Below are positions 63,780-64,000 of a stretch of DNA of 64,000 bases, in pieces. The notes beneath the pieces were generated by a model. It was not told the origin of the DNA. It was given only the letters and a program-made list of their open reading frames with translations, and did no database searches. The stretch comes from Hanleya hanleyi (taxonomy: Eukaryota; Mollusca; Polyplacophora; Lepidopleurida; Hanleyidae): positions 1 through 64,000 of the forward strand of contig JAVTVY010045576.1 of NCBI GenBank assembly GCA_036873755.1, written 5' to 3'. The translations under genes were made by a program, and so were the position numbers. Positions within the stretch are counted from its first letter, which is position 1. Each line of letters opens with the position of its first letter.

Positions 63780-64000
63780 CCTGGCCGATTTGGAACCCGA
63801 CACCTTGGTGGTTCTGGATGATCTCATGGCGGAGTCGGATGCGCGGGTCACCCAACTCTTTACCATCATCGACGGCTCAGCATCATCTACATTGTGCAGA
63901 ATTTGTTCAGTAAAAACAAAGAACATCGGAACATTAGCTTAAATGCCCACTACCTGGTGGTCTTCAAAAACCCGAGAGATACCACTCAACTGCTGCACCT
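63577..64000 (+). pseudogene. Polinton packaging ATPase (copy B), truncated by the window edge
   Basis: Starts MDPRWQHPF at 63577. Walker A is intact (GPTGSGKT) and Walker B reads LVVLDDLM. About 10 bases are missing near 63866 relative to copy A, which shifts the frame after QLFT; the downstream sequence resumes in another frame to the end of the window. The rest of the gene and the capsid genes would lie past 64000. Confidence 0.85.

Overview
This is eukaryotic nuclear DNA, most likely from a mollusc and probably a gastropod. The reasons are mollusc-style tRNA-derived SINEs (one with a TAAGAGGCGACTAAC motif, others ending in GCGACGTTAAA-type tails), spliced exons, AATAAA poly(A) signals, and a dense mix of DIRS, Penelope-like, LINE and DNA-transposon relics. 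No tRNA, rRNA, CRISPR or bacterial gene organisation was seen. Almost everything interpretable is mobile DNA. Only three host-type coding pieces can be proposed: a coiled-coil terminal exon (3842-4480), a small PAN/apple-like secreted protein (34338-34619, minus), and two exons of a galactose-binding (discoidin-like) domain gene (40617-40761 and 42801-42961, minus).

The core of the window is two inverted copies of a Polinton/Maverick, a virus-like giant transposon. Copy A occupies about 5.1-20.8 kb. Its cargo on the minus strand, read from 17 kb down to 11 kb, is a 108-aa tail-anchored protein, two paralogous proteins that look like tandem PC4 ssDNA-binding domains, a DDE integrase with a chromodomain, a Thr/Pro-rich membrane protein overlapping an FtsK/HerA-type packaging ATPase, a small basic core-like protein, the double-jelly-roll major capsid protein, and an adenain-type protease. 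On the plus strand (17.5-18.9 kb) lie C2H2 zinc fingers and the N-terminal domain of protein-primed DNA polymerase B, but the exonuclease and polymerase domains are gone. Copy B (57.5 kb to the window edge) carries the same cargo on the plus strand up to the ATPase. In both copies the large enzymes and structural genes are frameshifted or mutated, while most of the small genes are still open. The element uses a compact design: gene-specific TATA boxes, several embedded in the last codons or stop of the preceding gene, and a repeated 3'-end module.

The Polinton ends consist of a GC-rich terminal inverted repeat packed with promoter-like motifs (E-box, CRE, ETS) and of 153-154-bp satellites whose monomers carry NRF1-like palindromes. 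Beside copy A lies a 4.6-kb palindrome (20758-25336) with two divergent zinc-finger genes and a small orphan gene in each arm.

The remainder shows nested insertion. A 3.75-kb TIR element (5986-9737) sits in the Polinton arm and contains a DIRS relic, which itself holds a SINE and a Penelope-like terminus. A 496-bp Mutator-like MITE (58524-59019) has a 9-bp target duplication. Two elements with TTAA target duplications are 44775-46969 and 49393-56273; the second contains the best Penelope-like copy (50289-52810). Two insertions at the same CCGG site of Penelope-like 3' regions occur near 35.2 and 43.6 kb. A GC-rich foldback transposon (41159-42147) sits in the intron of the galactose-binding gene. 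Several minisatellites and a 510-bp tandem array (31761-33420) complete the picture. Several insertions are supported by an uninterrupted copy in the same window, so they can be checked internally.
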